Source: a virus
Reading direction: 5' to 3' (one strand)
Virus record (IMG/VR): IMGVR_UViG_3300030103_003268
Span: 1 to 64,000 of that record
Length of the DNA: 64,000 nucleotides
Shown here piece by piece: positions 14,341-21,540 of the stretch (within the stretch, counting starts at the first letter, position 1; every line of letters begins with the position of its first letter). The notes below the pieces were generated by a model. That model saw only the letters and a list, made by a program, of their open reading frames with translations, did no database searches and was not told where the DNA came from. Both the position numbers and the translations under genes were made by a program.

Positions 14341-14585
14341 TACCCGAAAAAAATAAAGTAGAATTTAGAATAATTGACGCAGAAGATATGCCACCAATGG
14401 TTATATCACAGAATGAAAATGATGAACCAAAGGTAGTGATTAACACTTATCACCGTCTTTGGTTAAGTCTTAACCGACGATTAATTGCAGGTATTATTGA
14501 TGCTCTACCTGAAAAACTAGATATGATTTTGACTTCATATCTTGAACAACAAAGAGCATACGAACAAATGGACAGGGAGGAATAA
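14337..14585 (+). CDS. 82-residue hypothetical protein
   Basis: Starts MIPEKNKVEFRIID with an initial beta region, followed by a helical C-terminus ending QMDREE, whose Glu codons form the ribosome site of the next gene. Translationally coupled upstream by ATGA. No recognised family. Confidence 0.6.
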   Translation: MIPEKNKVEFRIIDAEDMPPMVISQNENDEPKVVINTYHRLWLSLNRRLIAGIIDALPEKLDMILTSYLEQQRAYEQMDREE

Positions 14586-14587
14586 AT

Positions 14588-15010
14588 ATGGCAGGAATAA
14601 TTAAAGAATGTCGCCAATGCGGAATCAACTTCAGAACAAAAACAATTAAAGCAGGTGCATGGCAAGCCTACTGCAATCCTTGTTTTGGAGCAAGACAAGA
14701 AAGTAATGCTGAAAAATCTATCAAGAAGCGACAATCTCATATGTTTGAAGCACTAGATGACAGAATCAAAAGGATAGAGGAAAAAAGTCAGCACATGGAT
14801 ATGCTGGTTTCTGCTGAAATCAGTAATGCCTTAACAAATCTCTCAAATAATGATTTGTTTAATTCAGTGAATGATGCTATGCAAAAGGCACTAGAAGAAA
14901 AAAAGAAGCAGATTGATGCTGATAATAAGAAGTTTAAAGATAAGATTCAAAAACAATTAGTTATGCTAAATAACAAATTGGTTAAAATTATGCAGGAGAT
15001 GGAAAAATGA
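14588..15010 (+). CDS. Zinc finger plus coiled coil (140 residues)
   Basis: CRQCG (residues 8-12) and CNPCFG (about 30-35) form an N-terminal zinc site, followed by about 95 residues of Lys/Glu/Gln-rich coiled coil. Such proteins often act as oligomeric adaptors. The start uses the GGAGGAATAAATATG cassette. Function unknown. Confidence 0.65.
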   Translation: MAGIIKECRQCGINFRTKTIKAGAWQAYCNPCFGARQESNAEKSIKKRQSHMFEALDDRIKRIEEKSQHMDMLVSAEISNALTNLSNNDLFNSVNDAMQKALEEKKKQIDADNKKFKDKIQKQLVMLNNKLVKIMQEMEK

Positions 15011-15093
15011 TTAAAAAATTAGCAAAGATTGCATTTAACCAACATTCTGTGTTGGGATTGACAATGTGGGTATTGACTTACCCATTGGAGTAG
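15007..15093 (+). CDS. 28-residue hydrophobic peptide
   Basis: An ORF overlapping the preceding stop by 4 bases (ATGA) encodes MIKKLAKIAFNQ followed by a hydrophobic stretch, so it could be a small membrane peptide. GGAGATGGAAAA supplies a ribosome site. It ends just before the promoter at 15096. Its short length makes it uncertain. Confidence 0.35.
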   Translation: MIKKLAKIAFNQHSVLGLTMWVLTYPLE

Positions 15094-15095
15094 GT

Positions 15096-15110
15096 GGACT
15101 CCTTTATATA
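15096..15110 (+). promoter_or_regulatory. Promoter with shared GGACTCC-TTTATATA box
   Basis: Identical over 15 bases to the promoter at 6406. It lies 38 bases before the ATG of the ubiquitin-like gene, so the transcript leader would be short (about 10-15 bases) and contain GGAGATGAG. Confidence 0.75.
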
Positions 15111-15148
15111 CTTTGGAAGAGTAGAGAAAACACAACGGAGATGAGAAT

Positions 15149-15355
15149 ATGATTAAGTTGAGAATTATGAACGAAACTGGACACACAGAAGTTGTCCTTG
15201 CAGAAAGCGAAGTTATTGACCAAATTGACCAACACCCGACCCATTGGGTGTTTATTGACGGTGAAATGGTTGCTAGAGAATCTATCGGGGAAATTAATTG
15301 GGACACTGTTCAATCAGTGGATTTGACCCCCGCTATTGTTGGAGGAAGTTATTGA
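15149..15355 (+). CDS. Ubiquitin/ThiS-like beta-grasp protein candidate
   Basis: A 68-residue protein. It starts with a beta hairpin (MIKLRIMNETGHTEVVL), then a short helix (SEVIDQIDQ), then WVFIDGEMVARESI, and ends with a strand and LTPAIVGGSY. The DGE-V-R segment and the terminal strand leading into Gly-Gly closely resemble ThiS/MoaD sulfur carriers and ubiquitin-like modifiers. Two residues (Ser-Tyr) follow the Gly-Gly, as in precursors that a JAMM protease trims. The window also encodes an E1-like enzyme (20980) and a JAMM protease (22627). It has its own promoter and a strong terminator, so it is probably made in quantity. The assignment is by pattern, not by database match. Confidence 0.65.
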   Translation: MIKLRIMNETGHTEVVLAESEVIDQIDQHPTHWVFIDGEMVARESIGEINWDTVQSVDLTPAIVGGSY

Positions 15356-15390
15356 GATTAATTTCTCTTAACTCTTCCAAACCACCATTC

Positions 15391-15435
15391 GGGGGTAGCG
15401 TAGGATTTAATCCATCCTGCGCTATCCCCTTTTTT
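15391..15435 (+). terminator. Terminator after the ubiquitin-like gene
   Basis: A long stem (GGGGTAGCG with CGCTATCCCC, plus an inner AGGAT/ATCCT) followed by six T. It isolates the 15149 gene as a single-gene transcript. Confidence 0.8.
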
Positions 15436-15440
15436 GGGTG

Positions 15441-15821
15441 ATGCAACCCGATTTGATAAATTTTATCAACCAAAATGGATTAAAAATAATGCTAGACCTG
15501 AAAGGATGGACTTATTCCTCCTGTATTCAGATAAATGGTTTAGCAGTAGTCAAACCCGACTTTTACCCGCCCCGTCATGTCCTCGCTATGGGCAAGAGGG
15601 GCTACATTTATTGCGACGGGCAGACTCGGATAGATTACGCAGGGAAAGTGTTTTCATCAACAGATGAATTACTCAATACCTGCGGTGAAGAAGCAATTCT
15701 TCATTTTAAGGATTGGGTATTCCTTGAAGAAAAAGAATGGGTGATAACCGATGGTAGTCATTGGTTAGCCTCATTCTCAAATCTCTCAGAATTACCTAAA
15801 AGAAGCAAATATAGGTGTTAA
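15441..15821 (+). CDS. 126-residue hypothetical protein
   Basis: Starts MQPDLINFINQNGLK with GGGTG just upstream, only five bases after the terminator T-run. Mixed alpha/beta with several Cys and Trp, including YIYCDGQTRIDY and FLEEKEWVITDG. It precedes ribonucleotide reductase by two bases, so it may be co-expressed with it. No family is recognised. Confidence 0.6.
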   Translation: MQPDLINFINQNGLKIMLDLKGWTYSSCIQINGLAVVKPDFYPPRHVLAMGKRGYIYCDGQTRIDYAGKVFSSTDELLNTCGEEAILHFKDWVFLEEKEWVITDGSHWLASFSNLSELPKRSKYRC

Positions 15822-15823
15822 TT

Positions 15824-17689
15824 ATGACTCAAGCCCCAAACAAAAAGATTTTATCAGATATTACTGTTCACATGAAATATGCAAAATACAACCCCGAATT
15901 ACTCCGAAGAGAATCGTGGGATGAAATTGTTGAAAGAAATATGCAAATGCACATCAAAACCTATCCTCAGTTAGAAGAAGATATTCGTGATGTTTATACT
16001 CACTTTGTCAAAACGAAGAAGGTGTTGCCTTCTATGCGTTCAATGCAATTTGGTGGTAAGCCGATTGAGATTAGCCCTAATCGGGTCTATAATTGTGCTT
16101 ATATGCCTATTGATACTCACATCGCTTTTAGCGAGGCTATGTTCCTATTATTAGGAGGAACAGGCGTAGGATATTCGGTTCAACGACATCATGTTGAATT
16201 AATGACTCCTATTCAGCATCCTAACCCAAATCGCCAACGACGATATTTAGTTAATGATTCAATAGAAGGTTGGGCTGATGCAGTAAAAATTCTAATGGAA
16301 TGTTATACTGGTGTTAGAACATCTACACCTACATTTGATTATTCCGACATTAGACCAAAAGGCTCTCTTTTAAAAACTTCTGGAGGTAAAGCCCCAGGCC
16401 CACAACCATTGAGAGAATGTCTTGTTAAGATTGAAGGTATGCTTCAAACTATTTCTAATGGTTCTATGTTAAAGCCAATTCAAGCACATGATATTATGTG
16501 CCATATTGCTGATGCTGTTCTTAGTGGAGGTATTCGTCGTGCGGCTATGATTTCTTTGTTTTCAGCAGACGACCATGAAATGATTGCTTGTAAATCTGGT
16601 AATTGGTGGGAAAACAATCCCCAAAGAGGAAGGGCAAACAATTCAGCCGTTCTTTTGAGACATAGAGTGACGAAAGATTTCTTTATGGATTTGTGGAACA
16701 GAATTAAAGCATCCGGTTCAGGAGAGCCTGGAATTTATTTTAATAACGACAAAGACTGGGGAACAAATCCATGTTGTGAAATTGCGCTACGGCCATATCA
16801 ATTCTGCAACTTAACCGAAGTAAATGCTTCAGATATTACAGACCAAGCCGATTTAGAATCAAGAGTTTCAGCCGCCGCATTCCTTGGAACGCTTCAAGCA
16901 GGATATACTGATTTTCATTATCTTCGTGAGGTATGGCGCAAAGCAACAGAAAAGGATGCTTTGCTCGGTGTTTCAATGACAGGAATTGCATCCAACATTG
17001 TTGAACATCTTGATTTAGAAATGGCGGCCTATGAAGTCAAGAAAGAGAATGAACGAGTTGCTAAAGAAATTGGTATCAATCCAGCATCAAGAACAACTTG
17101 TGTGAAACCAGCAGGAACCACTTCTCTTGTTTTAGGAACATCAAGCGGCATTCATGCTTATCACGATGAGTATTATATTCGTCGTCTTCGTGTTGGTAAG
17201 AATGAAGCAATTTATGGCTATCTCGCAAACAACCACCCCGAACTCGTTGAGGATGAGTTTTTCAATCCGCACGAACAGGCAGTTATTTCAGTCCCTCAAA
17301 AAGCACCAAAAGATGCAATTATCCGACATGAATCAGTGTTTGATTTGTTGGAGCGAGTCAAAAACTTTAGTATTCGTTGGGTTCGTGCAGGACATAATGA
17401 TGGGTTGAATACCCACAATGTTTCTGCAACAGTCTCTATAAAAGAAGAAGAATGGGAAACAGTGGCCGATTGGATGTGGTTAAACCGACATTACTATAAT
17501 GGCCTTTCTGTTCTCCCATATGACGGAGGAACATATACTCAAGCACCCTTTGAAACTTGTGATAAAGAAACCTATGATAAACTGACTGAAACTCTTCAAG
17601 ATATTGATTTAACATTGGTTCAAGAATTACAGGATGATACTGACCTTTCAGGCGAATTAGCCTGTGCCGGTGGCGCTTGCGAAATTTAA
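15824..17689 (+). CDS. nrdJ: Adenosylcobalamin-dependent (class II) ribonucleotide reductase
   Basis: A 621-residue reductase of the monomeric ribonucleoside-triphosphate type. It shows GGTGVGYSVQ, NPCCEIALRPYQFCNL (thiyl-radical Cys and, ten residues on, a redox Cys), KPAGTTSLVLGTSSGIH with YIRRLRV, and a C-terminal redox pair in CAGGACEI. NCAYMPID near the N-terminus carries the partner Cys. It makes dNTPs for viral DNA synthesis and depends on vitamin B12 rather than on oxygen or an iron subunit. It is shorter than the Lactobacillus enzyme (about 740). The ATG at 15824 follows GGTG. It is followed by small genes. Confidence 0.93.
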   Translation: MTQAPNKKILSDITVHMKYAKYNPELLRRESWDEIVERNMQMHIKTYPQLEEDIRDVYTHFVKTKKVLPSMRSMQFGGKPIEISPNRVYNCAYMPIDTHIAFSEAMFLLLGGTGVGYSVQRHHVELMTPIQHPNPNRQRRYLVNDSIEGWADAVKILMECYTGVRTSTPTFDYSDIRPKGSLLKTSGGKAPGPQPLRECLVKIEGMLQTISNGSMLKPIQAHDIMCHIADAVLSGGIRRAAMISLFSADDHEMIACKSGNWWENNPQRGRANNSAVLLRHRVTKDFFMDLWNRIKASGSGEPGIYFNNDKDWGTNPCCEIALRPYQFCNLTEVNASDITDQADLESRVSAAAFLGTLQAGYTDFHYLREVWRKATEKDALLGVSMTGIASNIVEHLDLEMAAYEVKKENERVAKEIGINPASRTTCVKPAGTTSLVLGTSSGIHAYHDEYYIRRLRVGKNEAIYGYLANNHPELVEDEFFNPHEQAVISVPQKAPKDAIIRHESVFDLLERVKNFSIRWVRAGHNDGLNTHNVSATVSIKEEEWETVADWMWLNRHYYNGLSVLPYDGGTYTQAPFETCDKETYDKLTETLQDIDLTLVQELQDDTDLSGELACAGGACEI

Positions 17690-17698
17690 GGTGATTAA

Positions 17699-18073
17699 AT
17701 GAAACTCTCCAAAATTTCTAATTTTGAAGAGTATTTAGATGTAATAGTAATAATGTCTAGAGATTTATCTAATATGTCTCTGGAAAGAATAGGTATGGCA
17801 ATCAATGTGTGTGATTCTTACATGGATGACAGCGAAAAAATATATAGGCTAAATACCACTCTCAAAAAATGCCTGTGGGAATATGAAGAAGCAATTAACA
17901 TGGGCTTTCATAAGTTCATAATCAAAGAGACAGGTAAAATTAAAGAACTGCTTAACTATCACAAATTTAATTGCGAAGGCGAATCATGTTATATTTGTAA
18001 TGTTTTAAAAGAAACTAAATTGAAAATGGTGAATAATAATGAAAGAAAAGAATCCTCAATATGTTCTCAATAA
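17699..18073 (+). CDS. 124-residue helical protein with C-terminal CxxC
   Basis: Mostly alpha-helical (MKLSKISNFEEYLDVI at the start), with C-x4-C-x2-C (CEGESCYIC) near residue 102. The ribosome site is AAGGTGATTAA. It overlaps the next gene by 35 bases in another frame. Function unknown. Confidence 0.65.
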   Translation: MKLSKISNFEEYLDVIVIMSRDLSNMSLERIGMAINVCDSYMDDSEKIYRLNTTLKKCLWEYEEAINMGFHKFIIKETGKIKELLNYHKFNCEGESCYICNVLKETKLKMVNNNERKESSICSQ

Positions 18074-18200
18074 GAGAAGCAATAAACCAATAGCCACACG
18101 ATGTCGTGTGTGTGGCGGGCAACTTATGGTAGCCCATGAAATTAAAAACGAAATCCATGATAAATGTAATAATGACGATAAAAATGTATATATGATGTGA
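18039..18200 (+). CDS. 53-residue zinc-finger microprotein
   Basis: CRVCGG at residues 22-27 followed by H-x-K-C (HDKC) gives a CxxC-HxxC zinc site. The basic N-terminus suggests nucleic-acid binding. GGTGAATAATA precedes the ATG. It overlaps the end of the previous gene, which is normal for this genome. Function unknown. Confidence 0.55.
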   Translation: MKEKNPQYVLNKRSNKPIATRCRVCGGQLMVAHEIKNEIHDKCNNDDKNVYMM

Positions 18201-18204
18201 TATA

Positions 18205-19356
18205 ATGAAACTAAGAATTAAAAAACCAGATGATAGCCAACAGTATTTTGAAACAAATATTACCTGTGCTTCTTTCCAATTTAGAGAAATCATAACGGTT
18301 AATTTTATCCGGTCTTCTAAAGACCCAATCCAAGCAGGACTGGAAGCCTTTTGGAAGAACTTGATTTCTCCTAGAAAATCAAGAAGACATCTCTCTACTG
18401 GCTTCGGATATAAATTTAATCATATTATTTTTATTGAAGGCTGTCCTGTTGTTCTATCAAGAGAAGGCATTCGTTATCAATTAAATGGTAAATCATACAG
18501 CCTTTCAACTATTTGTTCAGCATTAGCAAGAATCACTTTCAAATCATGTTTTGAAAAGAAGCCAGAAAATTTACTTTCTGCGTTGTATTCAACTCTTAAT
18601 TTGCCAGAAAATGTCAAGTATTGTCTTGAGAATCGTGCGCCCTTTCATTTCTTTGAGGACTTTGAGAAACAAGAGGTTCGCTTGAATGTAGTTCAAATTG
18701 ATGATAAGATGCTTGCTATGGAGATAAGTGATGGTATTTGGGGAGAGATAACTCCAAAACAATTAGACTCTTACTGTAATTTTTATCTCCATAATAGGAG
18801 AAAGGGGTCTTGGAAATATCTTTCACCTAAATCACTATATACTAGGCTAATGGGCCGTGAGCCATCGCAGTCTGAATTAAAAGTCATGATTGCTTTTTTG
18901 ATGCAAAACAGAATGCAGGATATTGTAGACGCAAGGGCATTGGAATTAGTGGCTGATATGCTAGTTCAGCATAAAGGTAGACTATCTGCTGAATATGGTA
19001 ATGACGGAGTGTTAGAGACTCTCTTTGTTAGAGGCAAAGATTATGATTGGAAACTTACAAATAATAGATATAAGTCTGGCATTCAAATGGTTTCAACTTT
19101 TGTCTGGCAACCAATTGTTGAAATGGTTAAATCAGAGGAAGATGATTCTTCTTCTAAGATATTCACTGAACCAGATTGGAGAGGGCCAATTTGTATTGAC
19201 AATATGGCCGAAGGCTCTCCATTAGGCGACCAATTTGCTGCAAGAGCATTAGCCCTTCTAAACGACTCCTTTACAATAACAATAGTAAATACAATTAAGC
19301 GGTATCTTGCTGCTGAACCGAATAAATATAGGATTGATAGCAATGATTTGCGATGA
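18205..19356 (+). CDS. 383-residue protein of unknown function upstream of TFB
   Basis: A large protein without a recognised domain. The N-terminal half is mixed alpha/beta with CASFQF and KSRRHLSTGFGYKFNH. Residues about 205-260 (RLMGREPSQSELKVMIAFLM, then ARALELVADML) are helical. The C-terminus again is helical. No Walker motif, zinc cluster or membrane helix is seen. Its end overlaps the TFB start by 14 bases, so the two are co-translated and may work together, for example in transcription, but that is an inference from position only. Confidence 0.75.
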   Translation: MKLRIKKPDDSQQYFETNITCASFQFREIITVNFIRSSKDPIQAGLEAFWKNLISPRKSRRHLSTGFGYKFNHIIFIEGCPVVLSREGIRYQLNGKSYSLSTICSALARITFKSCFEKKPENLLSALYSTLNLPENVKYCLENRAPFHFFEDFEKQEVRLNVVQIDDKMLAMEISDGIWGEITPKQLDSYCNFYLHNRRKGSWKYLSPKSLYTRLMGREPSQSELKVMIAFLMQNRMQDIVDARALELVADMLVQHKGRLSAEYGNDGVLETLFVRGKDYDWKLTNNRYKSGIQMVSTFVWQPIVEMVKSEEDDSSSKIFTEPDWRGPICIDNMAEGSPLGDQFAARALALLNDSFTITIVNTIKRYLAAEPNKYRIDSNDLR

Positions 19357-20200
19357 ATGTGGAAGCAACAATAACTCATTTGATGAGATACAAGGCGAAA
19401 GAGTTTGTAATAACTGTGGGCTTATTCTAGTCCAAGAGATGTTTGAAGAAACTGTTCATATTTTAGATACGGGCGGTAATCTAAAACATTCTGCTGATAA
19501 AGGTAGATTGGGTTCTGTTATTACTGGTAAAGGTTCTTACAAATTTAATAAGTTTGGTAAGAATAGTGTGATTCCTCAACACATACAAAATGCTTTGATG
19601 CATTGTAATATGATTTTGTCTCATGTTGCCCCTAACTTGGGTTTGAATGAGCGTGTTGAAAAATTATATCTTGACTTACATAACAAAGGTATTTTTGGAA
19701 GAAGTCAAATTGAAGCGAGAGCAACCGCAGTTGTTTTTTATGCTTTAAGAGAAAACGGAACACCACATACTTTTGCAGAAGTCTCGTCTGAGTTTAATGC
19801 TAACTTAAAAACAGTTAAGAGACTAGTTAGAAAAATCAATCAAGTTTTTAGAAACAAAGCCGCTTATAGTCCTATTAATCCACAGTATCTTTTAGAGAAG
19901 ACACTTAATGAGATTACAAGTGATTTAGTATTTAAAAGACAGACAATCAAAATATTAGAGTTTTTTGAAACAAAGGCCGCACAGAACACCTTCAATAAAG
20001 GAAGGTCATATTATGCGTCAATTGTTTGGATTTCAGCAAACATGAATGTAAATACGCTGATAACTCAGAATCTAATTACCGAGAAAACAGGATTTTCTCG
20101 CTTCAATATTAGAAGACAGACTAAAGCAATCTTATCTATGGTGGGTTTAAAACTAGCCAGCCAAGTGAAAGGAAAACAACTAAGTGAATTAGGTGAATGA
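19343..20200 (+). CDS. tfb: TFIIB-like transcription initiation factor (TFB)
   Basis: A 285-residue archaeal TFB. The N-terminal zinc ribbon uses CDECG (residues 3-7) and CNNCG (22-26). A linker and two cyclin-like repeats follow (about 85-170 and 180-280), with IEARATAVVFYALREN in the first and YYASIVWISANM in the second. TFB recruits RNA polymerase to TATA-TBP complexes and reads the BRE. The start at ATG 19343 places the ribbon at the N-terminus, as in all TFBs. A virus-encoded TFB could redirect host polymerase to viral promoters such as the GGACTCC-TTTATATA set. Confidence 0.92.
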   Translation: MICDECGSNNNSFDEIQGERVCNNCGLILVQEMFEETVHILDTGGNLKHSADKGRLGSVITGKGSYKFNKFGKNSVIPQHIQNALMHCNMILSHVAPNLGLNERVEKLYLDLHNKGIFGRSQIEARATAVVFYALRENGTPHTFAEVSSEFNANLKTVKRLVRKINQVFRNKAAYSPINPQYLLEKTLNEITSDLVFKRQTIKILEFFETKAAQNTFNKGRSYYASIVWISANMNVNTLITQNLITEKTGFSRFNIRRQTKAILSMVGLKLASQVKGKQLSELGE

Positions 20201-20201
20201 T

Positions 20202-20525
20202 ATGTTTGAAAAAGAATGGAATAAAATAGCAAAGAAAGTATATAAGAACGCAGTTAATCATGGGTTTTGGAAAGAAACCCCGAATGATGGTGAACGCATG
20301 GCTTTGATTCATGCAGAAATTAGTGAAGCACTTGAGGCTTTACGGGATGGAAACCCATCATCTTCAAAGATTATTGAATTTAGTAGTCTTGAAGAAGAAT
20401 TAGCCGATGCAGTAATTCGTATTATGGATTATGCCTTTGGCAAAGATTTAGATATTGCAGGAGCAATTCTAGCAAAAATGGAATATAATGAAAGCCGTGA
20501 GTTTATGCATGGTAAAACATTTTAA
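20202..20525 (+). CDS. MazG-like nucleotide pyrophosphohydrolase
   Basis: A 107-residue all-helical protein with the MazG metal-binding pattern: HAEISEALEALRDGN (the E-x-x-E pair) and EEELADAVIRIMDYA (E-x-x-D). The family hydrolyses nucleoside triphosphates and, in phages, may adjust nucleotide pools or alarmones. GGTGAATGAT precedes the ATG at 20202. It lies between TFB and a small acidic gene. Confidence 0.85.
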   Translation: MFEKEWNKIAKKVYKNAVNHGFWKETPNDGERMALIHAEISEALEALRDGNPSSSKIIEFSSLEEELADAVIRIMDYAFGKDLDIAGAILAKMEYNESREFMHGKTF

Positions 20526-20537
20526 GGAGGAATAAAT

Positions 20538-20804
20538 ATGGATGAATTTGAGAAGAAGAAAGAAAGATTGATTAGGCAACATAATCTTTATATTGAGGAT
20601 TGTGAATCAGACATTACATTTGAAAATTTTCTGGTTCTAAACATTTTGTCTCAAGCAGATGAAATTAATTCGCTTATGCAGGAATTATTAAAATTTAATC
20701 CCCCGTATTTAGAAGAGATTGATGAGATAGCCGAAGAGTTTTTTGACACTCTTAAAAAGCAAGATAAAGAAGCAGAAGAAAAATTTAAGGAGGAATATCA
20801 ATGA
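20538..20804 (+). CDS. 88-residue acidic helical protein
   Basis: It starts within the GGAGGAATAAATATG cassette. Very rich in Glu/Lys/Asp, with predicted helices throughout (EKKKERLIRQHNLYIEDCES). Its end overlaps the next gene by 4 bases. Function unknown. Confidence 0.65.
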   Translation: MDEFEKKKERLIRQHNLYIEDCESDITFENFLVLNILSQADEINSLMQELLKFNPPYLEEIDEIAEEFFDTLKKQDKEAEEKFKEEYQ

Positions 20805-20983
20805 GAAAAGATAAATTAATAACAGGTTTTACTTGTGTTTGTATTGATGGAATTGGATTTGGCCACCAACCAACGGTGGTTAAATGGCATCCAACAGATA
20901 CAACCGCAGAATGTCTTGAATGCCAGCGAGTTTGGGATTTAGAAGTAATTAAATATACAATAGAAAATGGAGGATGGGAATGA
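20801..20983 (+). CDS. 60-residue zinc-ribbon protein ahead of the E1 gene
   Basis: CVC near residue 12 and CLECQ near residue 38, with two His between, indicate a zinc site. It ends IENGGWE, and its last codons contain the GGAGG ribosome site of the E1-like gene. It is translationally coupled on both sides. It may be an accessory to the E1 or an unrelated adaptor. Confidence 0.65.
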   Translation: MRKDKLITGFTCVCIDGIGFGHQPTVVKWHPTDTTAECLECQRVWDLEVIKYTIENGGWE

Positions 20984-21540
20984 TGAGAAAAATATTAGTA
21001 ATTGGAGCAGGTGGAATTGGAAGTTTTCTGATTCCTACATTAGATAAAGTGGGCCTTTACCGCATTCATGTGGCTGACCCTGATTCGGTAGAAACAAAGA
21101 ACCTACCTTATCAAAACTTTAAGAAAGGCCATGTTGGGCAAAATAAGGCTCAGGTAATGATGGATTCCTACGAATCTGTCTCTACTTTTAGCAAATACCC
21201 AGTTTTGACTGAAAAACAAATGCAGGGCTATGACCTTGTGATTTGTTGTGTTGATAACTTGGGTGTGAGGCGAACCTTATACAACACAACCCTTAAATGG
21301 CTTGACTTACGAGCGCAAGGTAGAAATGCCGCACTTGTGAGTCATAAGGCCGACCCGAAGATGTATGATATGCTCTTAGCCGGAGAAGAAGGTTCATTCA
21401 GTTGCCAAGGGGATTCGTGGGATGGAACAAATAGTAATGTTCATTTTATGCAGGTCGCAATTGCAGGATTAGGCTCACAATGGATTCAAAGATATTTTAA
21501 TAAGGAAGAAGTGAGAGATTATATGGTGGTGAATGTATGA
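20980..21540 (+). CDS. ThiF/E1-like adenylating enzyme (short form)
   Basis: A 186-residue Rossmann-type E1 domain. It shows the nucleotide loop GAGGIGS, DPDSVETKNLPYQNF with GHVGQNKAQV (the D...N...K activation motif), and CCVDNLGVRR (the conserved D/C-VDN block). A single Cys in GSFSCQGD near residue 140 is a candidate thioester residue. E1 proteins adenylate the C-terminal Gly of ubiquitin-like or sulfur-carrier proteins. At under 190 residues it lacks the extended C-terminal half and CxxC zinc pairs of MoeB/ThiF, and resembles the short plasmid/phage E1 forms such as PRTRC-type ThiF. It is coupled to the genes on both sides. Confidence 0.85.
   Translation: MMRKILVIGAGGIGSFLIPTLDKVGLYRIHVADPDSVETKNLPYQNFKKGHVGQNKAQVMMDSYESVSTFSKYPVLTEKQMQGYDLVICCVDNLGVRRTLYNTTLKWLDLRAQGRNAALVSHKADPKMYDMLLAGEEGSFSCQGDSWDGTNSNVHFMQVAIAGLGSQWIQRYFNKEEVRDYMVVNV

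Noticed and set aside
19264-19280. ACTCCTTTACAATA resembling the shared promoter
   Set aside because: TATA part is disrupted and it lies within coding sequence.
20801-20983. Zinc protein ending GGWE as the ubiquitin-like modifier
   Set aside because: Its GG comes from the GGAGG ribosome site of the next gene, and the sequence is a zinc ribbon rather than a beta-grasp; the 15149 protein fits far better.
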